Notes: a model not told the origin generated them from the sequence alone. A stretch of 64,000 bases of DNA from Aphrocallistes beatrix (GCA_963281255.1 OY725498.1:3844001-3908000); one strand, 5' to 3'. Shown: positions 1 through 12,430, counted from the stretch's first letter. Program-made: numbers and translations.

Positions 1-1
1 G

Positions 2-1351
2 AAAGCAGTCGCCTACGCACGAGTTCTGCAAGCGGACATGGGCGGGACTGAGATTCTCTCGCCATTGCAGGACATATTCCGACAGAAGAAGCGACCAGGC
101 TTGCCTAGGCAGGTGATACTCCTGACAGACGGAGATGTGGATGACAGAGAACAGGTGCTTCAATGTGTTCGAGAGAACCGAGGACAGGTGCGAGTGTTCG
201 CGATCGGTATCGGATCCGGGGTGTCGACAGCGCTGGTGCGCGGGGTGGCAGAGGCGGGGGGAGGCAGAGCGGTGTTTGTGAGTGAGGGGGAACGAATGCA
301 GGGAAAGATCCTGAAACTGCTGAGTCACGCGATGACTCCTTGCTACACGGATGTAGCGCTCAGTGTTAGCGGAGAAGGTCTGAGGCTCTTTCCAGGCCAG
401 CTGCCTCAGCTGTTCCCACAGGACCGACTGCTGGTGTACGGCCTGCTAGCGCCGGGAATCAGTGTGGAGGGACACACAATCAGTTTGCAGTACAAGCAAG
501 GAGAGCGGAAGTATTCGCACCTTGTGTCGCTAGATGGGAGCAGTGGTGAGGCTGTGAGTGGGGAGTGGGTACACAAGCTGTGTTGTAGTGCGGTGCTGCG
601 TGAGTGGGAAGGAGCAGAGGAGAGGGAGGAGGAGTGTGTGCAGCTGAGTTGTGATACTAACCTGGTGTGTAGGCACACCGCACTGGTGGGAGTAGACTCG
701 GAGGAGGGACAGATTGTGTCTGGTTCCATGCAGCACATTAAGCTGAAACCTCCTTTTTTCAACGAGTACAAAACTGGTGCCTATATATATGGCTATGCCA
801 GGATGAATACGGGATCGAGTAGAGGCAGAACGAAATGGAGGGGTGCTATTTCATCACGCAATCCCAGTCATGCTCCTAATTTTGCATCGATTATGCCGAT
901 ATATGAAGCAGTTCCAGGAGGACGTGGAGGAGGATACAGAGGGGGGAGAAAAAGACGTGCGAATACTGAACGACAGCAGGAGTTTGGGAAAGAATACAGA
1001 AGTAGGTCTAAGATATCTCCATCATCCAGCAAGATAGCAGGGCCTATTCCTGGTGGCTCTACGCATGAAGAACTGATCTCCCACCAGACAGCACAGGGAT
1101 ACTGGGACAAGAGAGAGGATGTGGACAACCTACTCCAGCTGTCTCCACACACAGACAAACTCTGTCCTCAAGGAGTGGGGGAGAGGGAATGGACCACTCT
1201 TCTCTGTTTGTTAACGTTAGAGCTTAAATTCTCTGCGTTTAAAGATGAGTGGCAACTAATAGCCAAGAAAGGATGGAAATGGTTGAAATCATCTCAGCTA
1301 CCTGTGAGTCTGGAAGTAGTCACTGATGCCGCGAGACAAGCCGTGCAGTAA
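2..1351 (+). CDS. VWA5A-like protein, C-terminal part (5' end outside window)
   Basis: The frame is open from base 2, so the first ATG at 38 is internal. The residues before it (AVAYARVLQADMGGTEIL) are the classic second half of a von Willebrand factor A domain. Visible VWA features are the GGTE MIDAS threonine, the strand ending LLTDGD, and the FAIGIGSGVST and RMQGK segments typical of the VWA5A/LOH11CR2A family. After the VWA domain come a beta-rich region and a basic, Arg/Gly-rich low-complexity stretch (around 890-1020). The end is the conserved VWA5A tail (about 1110-1300) with a tryptophan-rich WQLIAKKGWKWLK motif. The N-terminal VIT domain expected in this family would lie left of the window. 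Cytosolic proteins of this type are poorly characterised. A truncated, nonsense-bearing copy of the 3' part lies at 26481-26857 on the other strand. The family call is firm; the exact function is unknown. Confidence 0.88.
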   Translation, partial: KAVAYARVLQADMGGTEILSPLQDIFRQKKRPGLPRQVILLTDGDVDDREQVLQCVRENRGQVRVFAIGIGSGVSTALVRGVAEAGGGRAVFVSEGERMQGKILKLLSHAMTPCYTDVALSVSGEGLRLFPGQLPQLFPQDRLLVYGLLAPGISVEGHTISLQYKQGERKYSHLVSLDGSSGEAVSGEWVHKLCCSAVLREWEGAEEREEECVQLSCDTNLVCRHTALVGVDSEEGQIVSGSMQHIKLKPPFFNEYKTGAYIYGYARMNTGSSRGRTKWRGAISSRNPSHAPNFASIMPIYEAVPGGRGGGYRGGRKRRANTERQQEFGKEYRSRSKISPSSSKIAGPIPGGSTHEELISHQTAQGYWDKREDVDNLLQLSPHTDKLCPQGVGEREWTTLLCLLTLELKFSAFKDEWQLIAKKGWKWLKSSQLPVSLEVVTDAARQAVQ

Positions 1352-2309
1352 CCAACTCAACACTATACACGTAGTTAATAATCACATGTGGTATATGTAT
1401 ACTTATATTTATAAATACTTGCTACGTAATGATTGTACTTTTGCATGATGTCTATCTAAGAAGTGAATGTTTGTTATATTTACATTAATGAGGATTATTA
1501 ACTAAATTCTTAATTCTCTTCAAGAAATTCTTAACTTGATTAAATTAATTAATTCTTAGAATAATTTGTAGAATTCATCTAATTAAAAAATATTCTTAAA
1601 ATTAAGCAAAATTCTAATAATTTATAATTTAAATTGAGCATTTGGTTAATAATTATTATAGACCAAATCAATCAGAACCAGTGATCACGAGGGATAATAA
1701 AATTAATAAAATTCTCATATGAACTACTAAAAAGCATTTCACAGTGCTGAGTCTAGCTAACAAATGATATAAAAGAAATCCAAATTTAACTGATTTGCAT
1801 CACCAGGTGAGCAAAAAGAACGGTCCCCTAATATTTTTCACCCTATCTTTCATATTTTTTAAATAAGAGCTCGAGATAGGAAAATTCACAGTTATCGAGC
1901 CATTTCGAGCAAAAGAAGTGTGCCTAATAAGATTAACATTTTGCATTGAAGAGCATAGTTCTCAAAACAGATTTCAAAATGACTGTTTACTCCTCACATC
2001 ACTTCATTAATCTTCTAAAGATTCAAACTTTTGAATTTTTTGAAGTACTATACTATGCACTGATAGATCTCCATTGAAAGAAAATCTGTGGAATTCTATC
2101 TACTAAAACACTACAGTTGACAATAGTGTACACGGTAGGATCAGCGAGCGCCATACCACATATCAGAGATGTCTCAAGGGCGGGGAACGACATCGCAGTC
2201 CCACTTTTTAGAATGATACGTTTAAGGAAATGTCGATAATAAAATAAAATCTAAAATAGTACTTGTACATAATTCAGTACCTCATGTAATCAATGAGTTA
2301 GTTGTGGAT
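1352..2309. other. AT-rich intergenic stretch
   Basis: Very AT-rich DNA downstream of the VWA5A-like gene, with runs of AATTCTTA-like words between about 1490 and 1640. No coding frame, RNA gene or clear transposon terminus was found. Confidence 0.5.
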
Positions 2310-4025
2310 CCTTTAATATCCCGGCGTACCACTTTTTGAAAGGGTGTGCCGCGCCTGACCCATAATCAGTAGCGGCCCCACAGGGAGGACATTCCCCTCA
2401 CAAATATAGTTATTAAGATTAATCAAATCAATATTATTGCTCCATAGATGGTTAGAATAGCTGTAGATCGATATTTCAGCATCTAAGATTTGAAAGTTTT
2501 CTACGGGATAAGCCCCCCCAGACCACCTTATTTGCTCGCTTCGCTCATTCAGGACTCCCCCATCCAATCCTGGTTACTATATTAACGATGGTAATTCTAG
2601 CACAGTCGAATTTAAGTTTTTCCCCAGAATTAAAATCTCTGGAGCCGCCACTGCCCATAATATGCTCAACAGTTACAGATATCAGTGTACTTCCTTGGGT
2701 TTGCTTGTATAATTATATACTATAACAAAATATCAAATCTACTGACCTCTATCTTTTGTAAAGGAACCAAGATTGAATTTTCATTCTAAATCAGAATTAA
2801 TAATTAAGGAGAATTGACAGGTTGTGGTGCTTCTAACTTTGCAAATAAAGGCATATGGGCCTCCATCTTATCTACTTGTAATTTGGAAGCCCTGCTCTAG
2901 ACCCCACTAGGAGGCTTACAGCGCTCCTCAGACCACCAGTAGGCTGCTGGTCCCCTAGAAGAAAAATCCTGGCGAAGTTCCTAGTAGTGGCTCTTCGAGA
3001 TTTGCAAATAGAGGGATATGGCACCCCCACCCTATCTAATTGGGAAGCCCTGATCTAACCATTACCTCAAATACTAAATTTTTTATAGGATAGTGAATTT
3101 TATCATATTCAAGAATCTGAGGATTTTTTTCTAAAATACATAAATTTTCTCACGCCTTTGGAGTTTTCTTCAGAGGTTGCGGAAAAAATTCTAGAATTCC
3201 CAACTAAAAGCTGTTAATTTTAACTCCTGCTCAAGCAGGTAAAAGTGTACTTTTGAATTTTTTTAGTTAATTAGAAGTTTCAGAATTCTTTTTAATTAAA
3301 ATGGTTATTTTTTAATAATGTTCAAATTTTGACCTTTTAGCGTATTTTAACTACTTAGGGCGGTCAGAAAGTTCTAATCAGTGTTATCATACACTCTTAT
3401 TGTACCTTATTAGATTGATATTGAAGCTTGAATTTACTTCTTAACACATTCACAAGTGATACCAATTTACAAAATCAAAATCTAGAGAAAACTCTTTGTA
3501 TACCACTTCCTATATATTGTGTCGCTTGAGCCACCGTGTAAAATTATGGCCACAAACCACCCGACCTTCCCTCAAGAGTAACGACATTACAAGGGCATTA
3601 CTAAGCGATACGAATGCTCAAATACAAATCAATCTTAGGAAGTTGATGGGAATGATACTCTCTCAGATTCAAATATCTGGTTAATGGAGCCTACTTTTTA
3701 GGGAAGGACGAGTGGTGAATGGGTGATTTGTGGCCATAATTTTACACGGTGGCTCAAGCGACACAATATATAGGACGTGGTATACAAAGAGTTTTCTCTA
3801 GATTTTGATTCTGTAAATTGGTATCACTTGTGAATGTGTTAAGAAGTAAATTCAAGCTTCAATATCGATCCAATAAGGTACAATAAGAGTATATGATAGC
3901 ACTGATTAGAACTTTCAGACCGCCCTAAGTAATTATTAAGTGTAAATGTTGGTTGATGTTAGAAAAGGTGATCGAGTTTAGTCTTGCATATTGCAATTAA
4001 ATAAGTAGTAAATTAAATAAATGTT
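2310..4025 (-). repeat. Dispersed repeat, copy A (interrupted by a MITE)
   Basis: The segment recurs in opposite orientation at about 60060-61620. Shared landmarks include the GTACCACTTTTTGAAAGGG and GCGCCTGACCCATAA words near 2325-2365, the TGCTCGCTTCGCTCATTCAG word near 2530, and the TTGCATATTGCAATTAAATA word near 3985. Copy A carries a 576-bp foldback element at 3354-3929 that is absent from the other copy. The other copy carries its own insertions instead. No coding capacity was seen; its class is unknown. Confidence 0.75.
3354..3929. mobile_element. Foldback MITE with about 220-bp terminal inverted repeats, TA target
   Basis: Left arm 3354-3572 and right arm about 3700-3929 are near-perfect reverse complements, starting CTTAGGGCGGTC and ending GACCGCCCTAAG. 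The element is flanked by TA on both sides. The matching stretch in the inverted copy near 60150 reads straight through one TA with no element, so this is a true insertion. Size, TA duplication and lack of coding point to a Tc1/mariner-type MITE. Confidence 0.85.
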
Positions 4026-4242
4026 AATTAAAAGTTTATGTAATCTCCTTAATCATGCTAAATCTATTAATCAAGAAATCTCCATATAAGGAAGAATTAA
4101 AATATCCAGTATAAACCCTGATATACGCAGTTACGTGTGATCTGTTAATATGATACTCTGTAGCTGTAATCAGCATATGTAATAGTAAATTAAATAGGTA
4201 TTTATTGAGTGTATTTCATATTCAATTTGTTTATTTAATATC

Positions 4243-7200
4243 ATGGTGCCCATTCTAATACTAGTATGTGTGTTTTGTTTTAATTCAAATGTATTCGTGA
4301 ATGCACTCCGAATATCCATCTACAATAATATTGCTGATACTCCTCAAGAAACGATTGAGTTTGAATCAGGTTCACTCTTCTACACTGGAGAACTCCCACA
4401 CATCAAATCGTTTACTTGCACTGCAGACACACCCACTGATACCGTGACTGTGACGTGTATGATACTAGTGGTGACGAGGTCCCTATGGGTACTGGTGCTA
4501 GCACCAGTCTGTATTGGACAGGAAGTGATAGCAACAAGACACTACACACCTCTAATGACGCAGGTACTAATTTCATAAGTGTAGCTAGTCAGGGGAATAA
4601 TTTCAATTGTAGAGTGAATGGGACAAATGCACAGATGAAATATTTCGGTATCTATTGGGTGAGACCAATACTTATCCGTCCGAATACTATCCAAACTGAT
4701 TTGAGGGGATTTCGAATTTCTACTAAAGACACTCCACCTGTGATCTCTGAGTTCACATTACAAAGAGGATTGTTCAATTTCGATTTCAGTAAGCGTTATA
4801 AAGTCCAGTCATTGAAGGGTTCTAGCAGCATTGTATTCAGACCAGATGTGGTTACATCTAGTCCATCATCCATCCCCTCAATCATTGATAATGTTACTTT
4901 CTCGAACACTTCAGTTTGTCAGTCGATTGGAATTAGTGATTCGGATCAACTCTATACTACAATATCTGATAGAGCTTTCTTCAATTATGACCCAGGAAAT
5001 ATTTCCAATCCCCGATTATCAAATTCCGCTTGTATTGAGAATGGCACAATAAGTCCACTTACTTTAACAATTGGGGATGTATCTCCAGACATAAGGTACA
5101 CATGTCCACTCGTATTCAACGGAGTTTTCATAGATACCGGAAATTTAAACTTAGATACTGGAAATAGCAATGTGACAGCAGTAAGTGCTCCATTAAATCT
5201 AACTGAAAACAGAAGGCGACTTTGGATAGATTTTAGTCCTTCATTCCCAGTTTCTCTCATTTACGACAGAGATTATGTTTGTGAGGATTTGTATAGTACC
5301 AGGATATCCTTCAGGATCAATGTTGTTGGGAATAATCCACTTGAAGTATTTGATTCTATTTCTGTAACAACTGGAGTCGTTGATTCAATTAACTATATTT
5401 CAACCGCCATTCCTACTACATTGTATTGCGTATCAATGAGTAGTACAGTTGAGGTGACGTGGAAATTTGATAACATTGCAAACCGTAGTCAGTTCGTTTC
5501 TCCTGTACAAGTTCCCTCTAATTCATCCTATCTCCCTTACGTCACCACTCCTCGCATTGGTAGAAGCGACTTGTTCCTGAATGCAACAGTTACCTCAGAG
5601 ACAGAAGGCTATTACACTTGTAGTGATGGTACTAATGAGGTTAGAGTAGGAGTGTTCTTGCAAACTCCAGTAGCCCCTGTAGTTACAGCATCAAGCATTG
5701 AAATTCCAACAAATGATCCGATTAATATCACATGTGCAGCTTCTAACTCTCCTTATCCTCCTGCTCTGTACTACTGGACTGGACCTAATTTCTACTCCTT
5801 GAGTTTCCTTGATACGACTGGATTTACTTTGGGGAATTCTGGTTTCTACACATGTCACGGAACTAATGTGGTAGGAGAAGATGATGTGACAATTAATCTT
5901 GCTATTTCATCACCTCGTGCATCACTTGTATCTTCTAATTTGACTGTGATGGATTTCTATTTTGAAGAAGACTCATTCCAGCTCTCTTGTATCTTCAGTT
6001 ATACATCTGGATATCTAACTTCTCTACGTATCTTCTGGACACGGGATGATATTGCGATTATAAGTGGGATTAATAGTATACAAATACAGGAAATGTCAAC
6101 AATTGCTCCTAATGCAATTCGTACTGTATTATCTGTAGCTAGTGCTGTCCCTGCCAATACTGGAAAATACAAATGTGAAGCAGTCGTAGGTACTAGTGAA
6201 CTAATCAGTTCAAACCCTACTAACATTGTAGTAGAAGCATCTTATCAACCTGATTCTATATCATTACAATTGGTGAGTATTGGTTTAGAGAGCATACAAT
6301 TGAATTGGAGCGGCACATATAGAAACAGAATAACACCTGAAACGTATATAGTTTCGTATTGCGAGTTACCTCAATGTAATAGTTATACTCAGTCTGCATC
6401 ACTAACTAATACATCTTACACGATAACTGGACTCAAAATTAATCTCGGTTATTCTGCTTTTGTAACTTCGACAAATCGCTACGGATCCACTAATGGAACT
6501 CGAGAGGATTTCAGCACAAATCTTCCTCCTCCCCAAGCCATAGATCTCCCACAACCAGATTTAGGAGATATATTCGTTACAGATTCTTTCCAACTATCTT
6601 GTCAATTTGAAACTTCTTTCGTATCTTCACTCTCCATACAATGGTATCACAATAATACGCTTAATACAATTTTCCTTAATACAACGAATACGAACGGAAA
6701 CACAGCTACAAGTGCACTCACAGTAACTGCTTCATCACTTTCACAAGCTGGAGACTATCATTGTGTAGCTACAGTAGGTGCTAGTAGTCCAACTAATTCC
6801 ACTCCTATATCTGTCATTATTAATCCGATAACGTTACCTAATGCAACTACTGTCATGATCACAAATTCAGAATTGAGAACTGCAACCATTAGTTGGACTC
6901 CATCCATTCAATTTCCATCATTGACTGAGACATACACACTGGTGTATCAGAGATTTGGTGATAGCTCCTACCAGACTATTAACACACTCAGTTCCACCTC
7001 ACTTCCATTAACAAGATTGCTATTCAACAGTCAATACAGAGTATATGTCAACGCTACCAATAGATTCGGTACGACACAAGGACCTGATACTACATTCAGT
7101 ACTGATCAAGTGAGGTTGTATTTCATGAGAGATGGAGAGATTGTTCAGTTTGCATCAGGATCTATCTTCAGAGGTGGAATTCATAGCATAATTGTTGGAG

Positions 7201-9846
7201 GAGTGTTTGAGTTCTACTGTGTACCAAACAGTCCTGATCAAGTGATAACCTGGTATGCACCGAATGGAAATGTCATTCCAGAAAGTCCCCAATCATCAGG
7301 TCTATACAACATCCGTGATGCTAACACAGGAGAGAGTGGGTTGTTTACAAACAATGCAATTGAATCTAGCAATGAAGGAAACAACTTTACTTGTAGTTTT
7401 ACTCCATCTTCTGGTCCAGTTATTGAATCAAGTTTCGGTATATACTATGTAGGACAGGATAATGATGACGTATTCGGAGTCAGACTATATGGATCTGGAA
7501 ATGTAATTTACGAGTTCACTTATCAAATTGGTTCATTTGCTGTCGATCTTGTATACAAATATGATATAGAATGCTTGAATCCTTTTAACCAAGTGAGTCA
7601 ATGGGAATTTGAACCAAATCTTGTCTCTGAGAATGCAAGAACTAACACACTCATAACTCAAGCTCAGTTCAACCCTAATGCTACATGTCAGTACATCAGT
7701 TGTAATCCATCCGTTCAGTATCCTGTATTCTCTGACAAACCTTTCTTCCTACAAACAGATGTAACAGGTGGACAACCTAATTGCAGACCGAATGGCCACC
7801 TTTATGAATTCAGTTTGGGATCACCAATCGAACTCTATATCACATGTCCATTGATATTTGGTTCACGTTTTCTTGATGTAAGTGAGTTCAGTCTAATTCA
7901 AAATGAATTCACTGTGGACACATCCAGGAGATTGTTCTTCAATACAAACACTCTGTCTACTCTAGCACTAGAACGAAATTTCGTATGTGAAGACACGTAC
8001 GGAGATAGTGTTTCCTTTAGCATTAGAATACTGGCAAGTGAACCTATCCAGCTTTTAAGCAGCGAGGATTCCGATACTCCGATTGCAAATGGAACTGATT
8101 TATTAGATGTCGATATTCCTAGTATCATATATTGTATAACGCAATCCAATGAGAACTCTGCTCATTGGTTAGTCGATGCAAACCCAAATCGTAGCCTCAA
8201 TAAAGAAGCAATACCAGTTAATACTGACTCAGACATATTTCCGTATGCTACAAACCCACGTGTAGGTAGAAGCAACCTTGTCTTGAGTGGAACAATTGAA
8301 AGCGGGAGTGAAGGGTTTTACACTTGTGTCACTAATCCTAGAATCACAGTTGGGATATTCTCACAGAATCCTGTTCCACCCACTGCTACCATATCACCAG
8401 GTCAGACTGTGATACAAGTGGTTATCGGTACCAATACTCTTGTACTCAATTGTGAACATAGTAACTCTCCTCATCCACTTCCAATCTATTTCTGGACAGG
8501 TAGCATAAGCTCATCAACTGCTACTCTTGACACCAATCTCTTACTAGAATCTAACTCTGGTCAGTTTACATGTGTAGCTTCAAATGTGGTAGGACTGTCT
8601 ACAGACACAGTAACAATAACTGTCATACCTCCACCTCCTCAATTCAACTATATTCAATCATTGCAAGATACGATATATATAAGTAATGACGTGACGCTTC
8701 AGTGCGAATTCTATACTTTTCAAAATGTCACATCTCAAATTCTCATTGATTGGTACAAAGACGGGATAATTGTATCTGAAGCTAACATCAGTCCTACCCG
8801 TATTGAGAATACAATCACAGGTTTTCTGAACTTATTAAATATCCAAATTGAGGTAGAAGGGGATTACCATTGTCAGGCAAGGATTGGAGCTAGTCAGGCG
8901 TCTGTTTCCCCTAATCTGACACTAAAAGTCAGTCCTCCTCCAAATCCAATGCATATACGATTAGTTAGTATATCGCAAGCACATTATCTGGGACAGGATA
9001 CCCTTCTACAATGTGAGTTCTCTACCGAAAGGCGTTTCCAACCAATGTTGAAGATTGACTGGTACCACAACAATATGAAATTATCCATTACGAATGACAT
9101 CCAGATAACGATGTTGAATACGGGTCATTACATGGTAGAGAGCAACCTAAATCTCTTCAACATAACTTTTATCCAAGCAGGTGAATATCGTTGTGTGGGT
9201 AGAATAGTGGACATTTTGAGCTCTGGACAAACAAATTCTACTCCTTACACCCTAAATGTCCGCACGCCCACTACACTATATCCAACTTTGTTTCCTCCCG
9301 AATCCAAACAAAATCTAGTTAATTATTTTGTCATTATAGTTCCAATTATCTCCATTATTTTGTTATTATTTATATTTGGATGTGTGATTATTTTAATTAT
9401 CAGGATTTTTCGTCGATGCACATCCAAAACTCCCAAAGAAGGTCAACCGCATTTTGAGATGGATCAGATCACAACTACTGTAGGTGCTAATTACAATGTA
9501 GGTAAAGATCTCTCCGAAGAACCTCAATACTACGCTAAAACAACTCTAGAAGAGATAGGGAGTGAGGATACTACTCGAACATACGCTTGTATAGATGAGC
9601 TTGATAAGGAAATAGGACATTTTGAGAAATTCGAAGATGTGAAGGAAGATAGGGACTATGAAGTATTGCCAGCTCCAGAGACTGATACTCAGGATACTCC
9701 CTATTACAATGTGAGTTGCTATTACTCATACTTAATATAGTTAATATTGACCGAAGTATAATAACATTTATTCTGTCTTATAGTTAGCTCTCCTAAGCGC
9801 TTCTGATCGCTCTATATCTATTCTGGAGAAGAAGTATACTTGTTGA
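4243..9846 (+). CDS. Long Ig/FN3 single-pass membrane receptor (one frameshift near 5' end)
   Basis: The start at 4243 gives a hydrophobic signal peptide (MVPILILVCVFCF). The frame shifts near 4453: one missing G in GTGACGTG-TATGAT would restore a V-T-W-Y beta strand seen in the related domain near 7240. The second frame then runs to about 9740. I count about ten Ig-like domains and two FN3 domains (about 6240-6530 and 6830-7105). There are also two copies of an unfamiliar Cys-containing module (about 4680-5370 and 7460-8090). An Ig-module-Ig-Ig-Ig block is duplicated (about 4300-6230 and 7110-8930). A transmembrane helix lies at about 9319-9402, followed by a tail with several tyrosines (YACI, YEVL, PYYN). 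The ORF read-through past 9710 ignores a GTGAGT donor. Splicing to 9784 adds 20 codons ending in TGA at 9844-9846. Role: cell-surface recognition or adhesion with tyrosine-based signalling (inference). The frameshift may be real or an assembly error. Confidence 0.82.
9711..9783 (+). other. Last intron of the Ig/FN3 receptor gene
   Basis: Donor GTGAGT begins at 9711 directly after a codon boundary (phase 0). The acceptor TTCTGTCTTATAG ends at 9783. The joined frame continues for 20 codons (LALLSASDRSISILEKKYTC) to TGA. The 73-bp size fits the short introns of compact sponge genes. Confidence 0.72.
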
Positions 9847-10066
9847 TAGAGTTTGGACAAATTGTACAAAATTAGTCTTTGTTTCTTTAGAATAGAGATA
9901 TTTCGTATATATGAAACTTAAACTTTATGATTATAGATAATGCTATGAGATTCGAGTTTAATTGAGTGTAGAACCTCAAGTGTATATATACCACAGCAAT
10001 CAACTCAATTTTCCGTTAGTGAATCTAGAATTTGAAAATTTCAATCTAAATAATCGCTTTCCGCAG

Positions 10067-10287
10067 TGATTATGCTAGGGAATGTGCTGAATGGTCAGTT
10101 CTAGACAAGATAGGGAGTAATTATTTCATGAGTAACCCTTTAGCAGAGTTCTCTGTCCCAATCTCGTTACTTGTATGCACAATTCAATAGAGATAACATC
10201 TAGACCATTTTCTTCAAACTAGCAACAGCTATACTGAACAACTTTTCCGGACTAATAGACACGATTTCCAAACGATTGAATTCGATA
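10067..10287 (+). pseudogene. Possible decayed upstream exon of the NLR pseudogene
   Basis: A CTTTCCGCAG acceptor-like site ends at 10066 and a GTAAGT donor-like site follows about 10287. The first part reads ARECAEWSVLDKIGSN and then ...NPLAEFSVPISLLVC, which resembles the helical region late in a NACHT module. Two in-frame stops follow. It lies about 450 bp upstream of the clear NLR remnant on the same strand. Assignment is tentative. Confidence 0.35.
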
Positions 10288-10740
10288 CGAGTAAGTTAAT
10301 GCCTCCATTTAGTTATAATTCGCTGAATTCAATAGTTTATTTACAATTTAATCATACATACAAATAAGCTCATATATCTGTAATTTGGATGAGCAATAAA
10401 ACCAAAATGACTAAATTATTCATAAATTTTAAAATTTTTGTTTCTACATTAATTATTTATTTCTGAACAAACAAACATTATTTCCTTTTGAATTCATTCA
10501 TTTTCGAGCAACTATATTTCGTCGATTTTAAGAAAACTAAAGCTAATGGAGACATAATTGAGATTTCCATAATTTGTTGTTGTTTACTTCCTGAATTAGA
10601 ATGTTCTCAGAGTTTTAAAGTTGAATAATTACTGTGTGAGATCTTATTTTATCATCTGTTTCTATTTTAGTTCCATATTACAGTTATTCGTCATTTCTTG
10701 AAAGATTATTCATCTTTGTGAACTGAAGTAGTTAGGATAG

Positions 10741-12430
10741 TTGGAGCTAAATCTTGCATTAGAATCTGTACTATCCTGTAGATGTCCATTACGGACCATG
10801 TATATTAAACTAAAACTTGAAGGCGAATCCCTGAACAGTGAACGTCTCGGTCTGATGCAGGCTCATATTAAAGTGACGAGTTTTGGTGTTCTTGTGAAGG
10901 TATGTACATTCCAACACCTCACAATTCAAGAGTTCATGGCCGCAGTCTCCATATGCGACAATACGTGGAGAAATCAGTGCTACATCATCCGCTATTTCAC
11001 GACTTCCACCCAGTACCTGTCCATGTACAAGATGGTGATTCGCTTTGTTGGTGGCATCTTGAAACGGGACGCAGGTTTCATGACGCCCGTTCTCTGCCAT
11101 CACGCACTTCCAGTGCCCATGTCACTCTGTGAAGTCCCCATGAGCGATCAGTTACGTTATTACAAAGAACTTGTTGACATCTCAGATTGTAGGGAATTCA
11201 CACAATCATTCCTTCTCCTTTGTACTGTCATAATGGAAACCAACTCATATTCCATTCCTGAACACTTCAACTATTTCAAAGAGAGGTTTTCCTCCCCTCT
11301 CTACCTCTATTTTCTTGACTCCATCTCCCCGAACGAATGGCACTGCTTCCTGCGAGCGATGGAATATGTCCTCCAATTCCAAATAATCCAATTCCAATCT
11401 GATTACGTAACCGCGACACAATTCCGCTCCCTCCTCGATCAGCTGTCGACTTGTTGTGTCCGATACGTAGCACTGTTTTTCAATGAAAAGGAATTTGATG
11501 GAATCCATCCGTACACGCATATCCTCACCTCTGTCACTCTGCCACTTAACACTAATGTTAGTATCCACTTGCATTCCTGTGACCTGACGGCCTGCCATTC
11601 TTCTCTACGGTTATTCTGGGAGTTTGATGTTATACGAATGTGAAATGAACCAACAGATGTTAGTCAATTCTCTTCTCTACAGAATTTGTTCTATAGTCCT
11701 AAGTCGAGTGGATCCGATTGGTCCATTATCTCCCAGTTAATAGCTAACCATCAGCTTAATGGACTCTACATTCGAGATCTTCAAGGTTACCTCCCAGTGA
11801 CACCTGACTTATCAAGCCTCTCTTCCCTAACAGAGTTAGATTGGGTAACTGAAGGAGATAGCTACAGTCTCATGCCTTCCTTACAAGGCATTAACTCTCT
11901 CACACAACTGAATATTATTCTCTCGTACTCGTCCATCTCCCAATGAATCCCTTCTACACTCACTAACTGAACTCATTCATTCGAACTCTAAATCGCTGAG
12001 ACAGATTTATTTACCTTTTTACATGAAGTCGGATTTCACAGTTGGAATAGTTTCTTCAAGTTATCACGTCATGCTCTAACTTGATGAGGTTAGAGCTGAG
12101 TCGTACTTGATTCAGTTCTGAGGATATGAGTTGCTGGTGCAGAGCTGTGTCAGCTCTAAACTCACTGGTGTACTTGTCACTCTACGATATCCCATTCCAA
12201 GACTCAGGTATGCTGGTACTGTGTAGCAGTCTATCCTGCCATCCAACTATTAGGCTGCTAACTGTACGATATTGCAAACTCACTTCTGCTTCATGTGTCA
12301 CGCTAATGTGTCTCATACAGACACTTCCACGTGTGAGACAACTGTACCTTAACAAACCTGAGCTATCCAGTTGGAACTCCTCGAGCAGTTAGCTGAACAG
12401 TGTTCTGTCAAGATTGAATTCTTGCATTAA
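10741..12430 (+). pseudogene. NLR (NACHT-LRR) pseudogene, late NACHT region plus LRRs
   Basis: The diagnostic segment is FQHLTIQEFMAAVSI (10910-10954), the post-NACHT motif of NLR proteins (FLHLTIQEFLAA type). It is preceded by the usual LGLMQ...SFGVLVK strands. The frame then runs to a TGA at 11641-11643 but continues in the same phase (NEPTDVSQFSSLQNLFYS...) to 11943. The reading then moves to another phase (NESLLHSLTELIHSNSKSLR, about 11942-12082), then another (SNLMRLELSRT, stop, FSSEDM..., about 12070-12390). It ends with LLEQLAEQCSVKIEFLH and TAA at 12428-12430. The late part has leucine-rich repeat spacing (LNSLVYLSLYDIPFQDSG, IRLLTVRYCKLTSAS). In total there are at least two nonsense changes and three frame changes. 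No P-loop is visible upstream, so the ATPase core is lost or unrecognisable. NLRs are cytosolic immune sensors and are expanded in sponges. No start was assigned because the frame opens directly after a stop. Confidence 0.75.

Noticed and set aside
9480..9846. Strict ITAM/ITIM in the receptor tail
   Set aside because: The spacing and the residue before the tyrosines do not meet either consensus. They are only called SH2-docking-like.
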